Source of the DNA: Proteobacteria bacterium UBA2996
Lineage (GTDB): Bacteria > Pseudomonadota > Gammaproteobacteria > Arenicellales > UBA868
Direction: 5' to 3'
DNA: 14,756 nt
Assembly (NCBI GenBank): GCA_002346525.1
Contig: DDZY01000039.1
Location: 1-14,756, forward strand
Made by a program: the position numbers and the translations under genes. Each line of letters begins with the position of its first letter. Within the stretch, counting starts at the first letter, position 1. This document shows positions 13,681 through 14,756 of the stretch, in pieces. The notes beneath the pieces were generated by a model. The model had not been told where the DNA came from. It worked only from the letters and a program-made list of their open reading frames with translations, and did not search any database.

Positions 13681-13950
13681 TTAAGCCTCCTCAAGAAACT
13701 TCGGCTCAGGAGGTGCCATGACGCCAGCCGCTTTTTGTATCTCCTGCATCTCCGGCGTGGTGAAAAATGCGATGAAGGCTTCTTTTGAAGACGCGGTCCC
13801 GATTGCAACGGCATTGCCCTCATCATCAAGGTTTCTGTACGCGGTGGCGTTAATGCCTGCAGCTTCCCGGGCTGCTGCGTGGCCATCAAATGCCGTTTTC
13901 CATTGATCGAAATCGCTGACTTTAAGGGACACAATAACGGTAACGCTCAT
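13681..13950 (-). CDS. small alpha/beta-barrel protein (ABM/DUF3764-like)
   Basis: An 89-residue cytoplasmic protein: MSVTVIVSLKVSDFDQWKTA, then FDGHAAAREAAG, then IGTASSKEAFIAFFTTPEMQ, which is the strand-helix-strand-helix pattern of small dimeric ferredoxin-fold proteins. The opening VSDFDQWKTAFDGH is like that of ABM/DUF3764-type proteins; no catalytic residue is apparent. GGAGG lies 9 bp before the ATG, a strong site. It starts 29 bp after the end of the homocysteine methyltransferase gene and is followed by a terminator, so the two genes share a transcript. It resembles the protein at 3847-4161 in general fold only; sequence identity is low by eye. Confidence 0.82.
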   Translation of the reverse strand: MSVTVIVSLKVSDFDQWKTAFDGHAAAREAAGINATAYRNLDDEGNAVAIGTASSKEAFIAFFTTPEMQEIQKAAGVMAPPEPKFLEEA

Positions 13951-13979
13951 CTTGGATATCCTCCATAGTTGTTAATAGT

Positions 13980-14756
13980 TCAAGCAAGCCTAGCCAATGC
14001 CTCAATATGGCTTGACCCTAAACCACAGCATCCGCCGATAACGTTGACACCGGCGTTTTTCCAGCGTGAGGCAAAAGACAAAAAGTCGGCAGGACTGATG
14101 ACTTCTTCGAAGTCCCAGTAAGGCGATCTGAAATAACCGCTATCTGGGTAGGCGATGATCAAGCCTTCATGCCTGGCCTTGATTAAATCAATTCCATCCT
14201 GAATCAACTCGACAGACGTATGCATGATGCCCATACCTTCAAACTCATATTGGCATGCTTTATGGACATTGTCGACAAGTAATATGCTTTCATCAAGAAA
14301 TCCCGTAATTGCCGAAGTTTGGTCTTGTCTTCTAGCTGATAAACCACACCATACAGGCAGCGGTGACCTGGATGCGCGCTCAAAGAGTGGCGACATGCGC
14401 CTGGGCACTGACATCATCTCCAAAAGTACAACATCAACGTCGCGCTCTTCGTAAAACCCAAACATCTCATCAAACGCCTCTTCAAACTGACCTTGGGAGA
14501 CATCTCTTTCAATAGACTTTCCCTCTCCAGGTCGAAAGCCAAGACTGTGTGACACTGAACCTGCCACCAATATGTCTGGATTTCCCGAACGTTCACGGGC
14601 CAACAACGCTGCTTCAATGTTTTTCTCATTCACCAGTCGGATCTGATCTGAAAGGCCCGCCGGCCCCAATACCAGTCGGGAAGACGCGTACCCGTTTACC
14701 GTGATGATGTCTGCGCCGGCATCGATATATCTCCTATGAATCTCAACCAGCCGATC
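13980..14756 (-). CDS. homocysteine S-methyltransferase-like protein (5' end outside the window)
   Basis: A partial protein whose frame stays open to the right edge (14756), so the start is missing. The visible N-terminal part, LVEIHRRYIDAGADIITVNG then YASSRL, and AGSVSHSLGFRPG and VVLLEMMSVP are in homocysteine S-methyltransferase order. The C-terminal GGCCGLGSSHIEALARL carries the conserved zinc pair CC. The first zinc ligand, normally Cys in a GxNC motif, appears as GIMHTS, so His (codon 14222-14220) replaces the Cys, with Met in place of Asn. The family methylates homocysteine from betaine, S-methylmethionine or similar donors; here the donor cannot be stated, and thiol chemistry may be altered. 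The alpha/beta-barrel gene follows 29 bp later. Confidence 0.82.
   Translation of the reverse strand, partial: DRLVEIHRRYIDAGADIITVNGYASSRLVLGPAGLSDQIRLVNEKNIEAALLARERSGNPDILVAGSVSHSLGFRPGEGKSIERDVSQGQFEEAFDEMFGFYEERDVDVVLLEMMSVPRRMSPLFERASRSPLPVWCGLSARRQDQTSAITGFLDESILLVDNVHKACQYEFEGMGIMHTSVELIQDGIDLIKARHEGLIIAYPDSGYFRSPYWDFEEVISPADFLSFASRWKNAGVNVIGGCCGLGSSHIEALARLA

Overview
The window looks like a chromosomal stretch of a free-living Gram-negative proteobacterium, most likely a gammaproteobacterium. This rests on the protein families present (DUF1289, DUF2470, a YHS-domain exported protein, EamA and MFS exporters, GNAT acetyltransferases), on periplasm-directed signal peptides, on purine-rich Shine-Dalgarno sites and on moderate GC content. 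The genus cannot be named from sequence alone. No tRNA, rRNA, CRISPR array, integrase or transposase is visible.

Layout. 2-466 (-) is a thermonuclease-type secreted nuclease gene interrupted by an in-frame TGA. 663-1736 (+) is a secreted HExxH zinc peptidase-like protein, followed by a lipoprotein-like remnant. 3753-1964 (-) is a GNAT acetyltransferase translationally coupled to an adenosine-deaminase-superfamily enzyme with an atypical active site. 4161-3847 (-) is a small predicted alpha/beta-barrel protein and 4373-4296 (-) a 25-residue membrane peptide. 4635-5801 (+) is an MFS transporter.

The most unusual part is 8403-5984, a run of minus-strand genes: three unrecognised proteins (121, 136 and 180 residues), three tightly packed small ORFs (36, 33 and 46 residues, two of them single-pass membrane peptides), then a DUF1289 four-cysteine protein and a DUF2470 protein. 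The spacing (3 to 45 bp in the last six genes) suggests one operon ending in a putative metal- or heme-related pair. The small ORFs are inferred from reading frame, packing and composition only.

9844-8550 (-) is a peroxiredoxin followed by a double-domain GNAT. 10193-11020 (+) is a two-gene unit (an unrecognised beta-rich protein and a cupin) closed by a strong UUCG-loop terminator. 12273-11090 (-) is a GNAT followed by an exported YHS-domain protein. 12346-13230 (+) is an EamA drug/metabolite exporter whose 3' end overlaps a convergent SnoaL/NTF2-like gene. The right edge holds a homocysteine S-methyltransferase-like gene (cut by the window) with a histidine at the usual first zinc cysteine, followed by another small alpha/beta-barrel gene and an intrinsic terminator.

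Overall this is accessory metabolism: small-molecule acetylation, nucleobase deamination, methyl transfer, peroxide defence and efflux. It is not an obvious mobile element or defence island.
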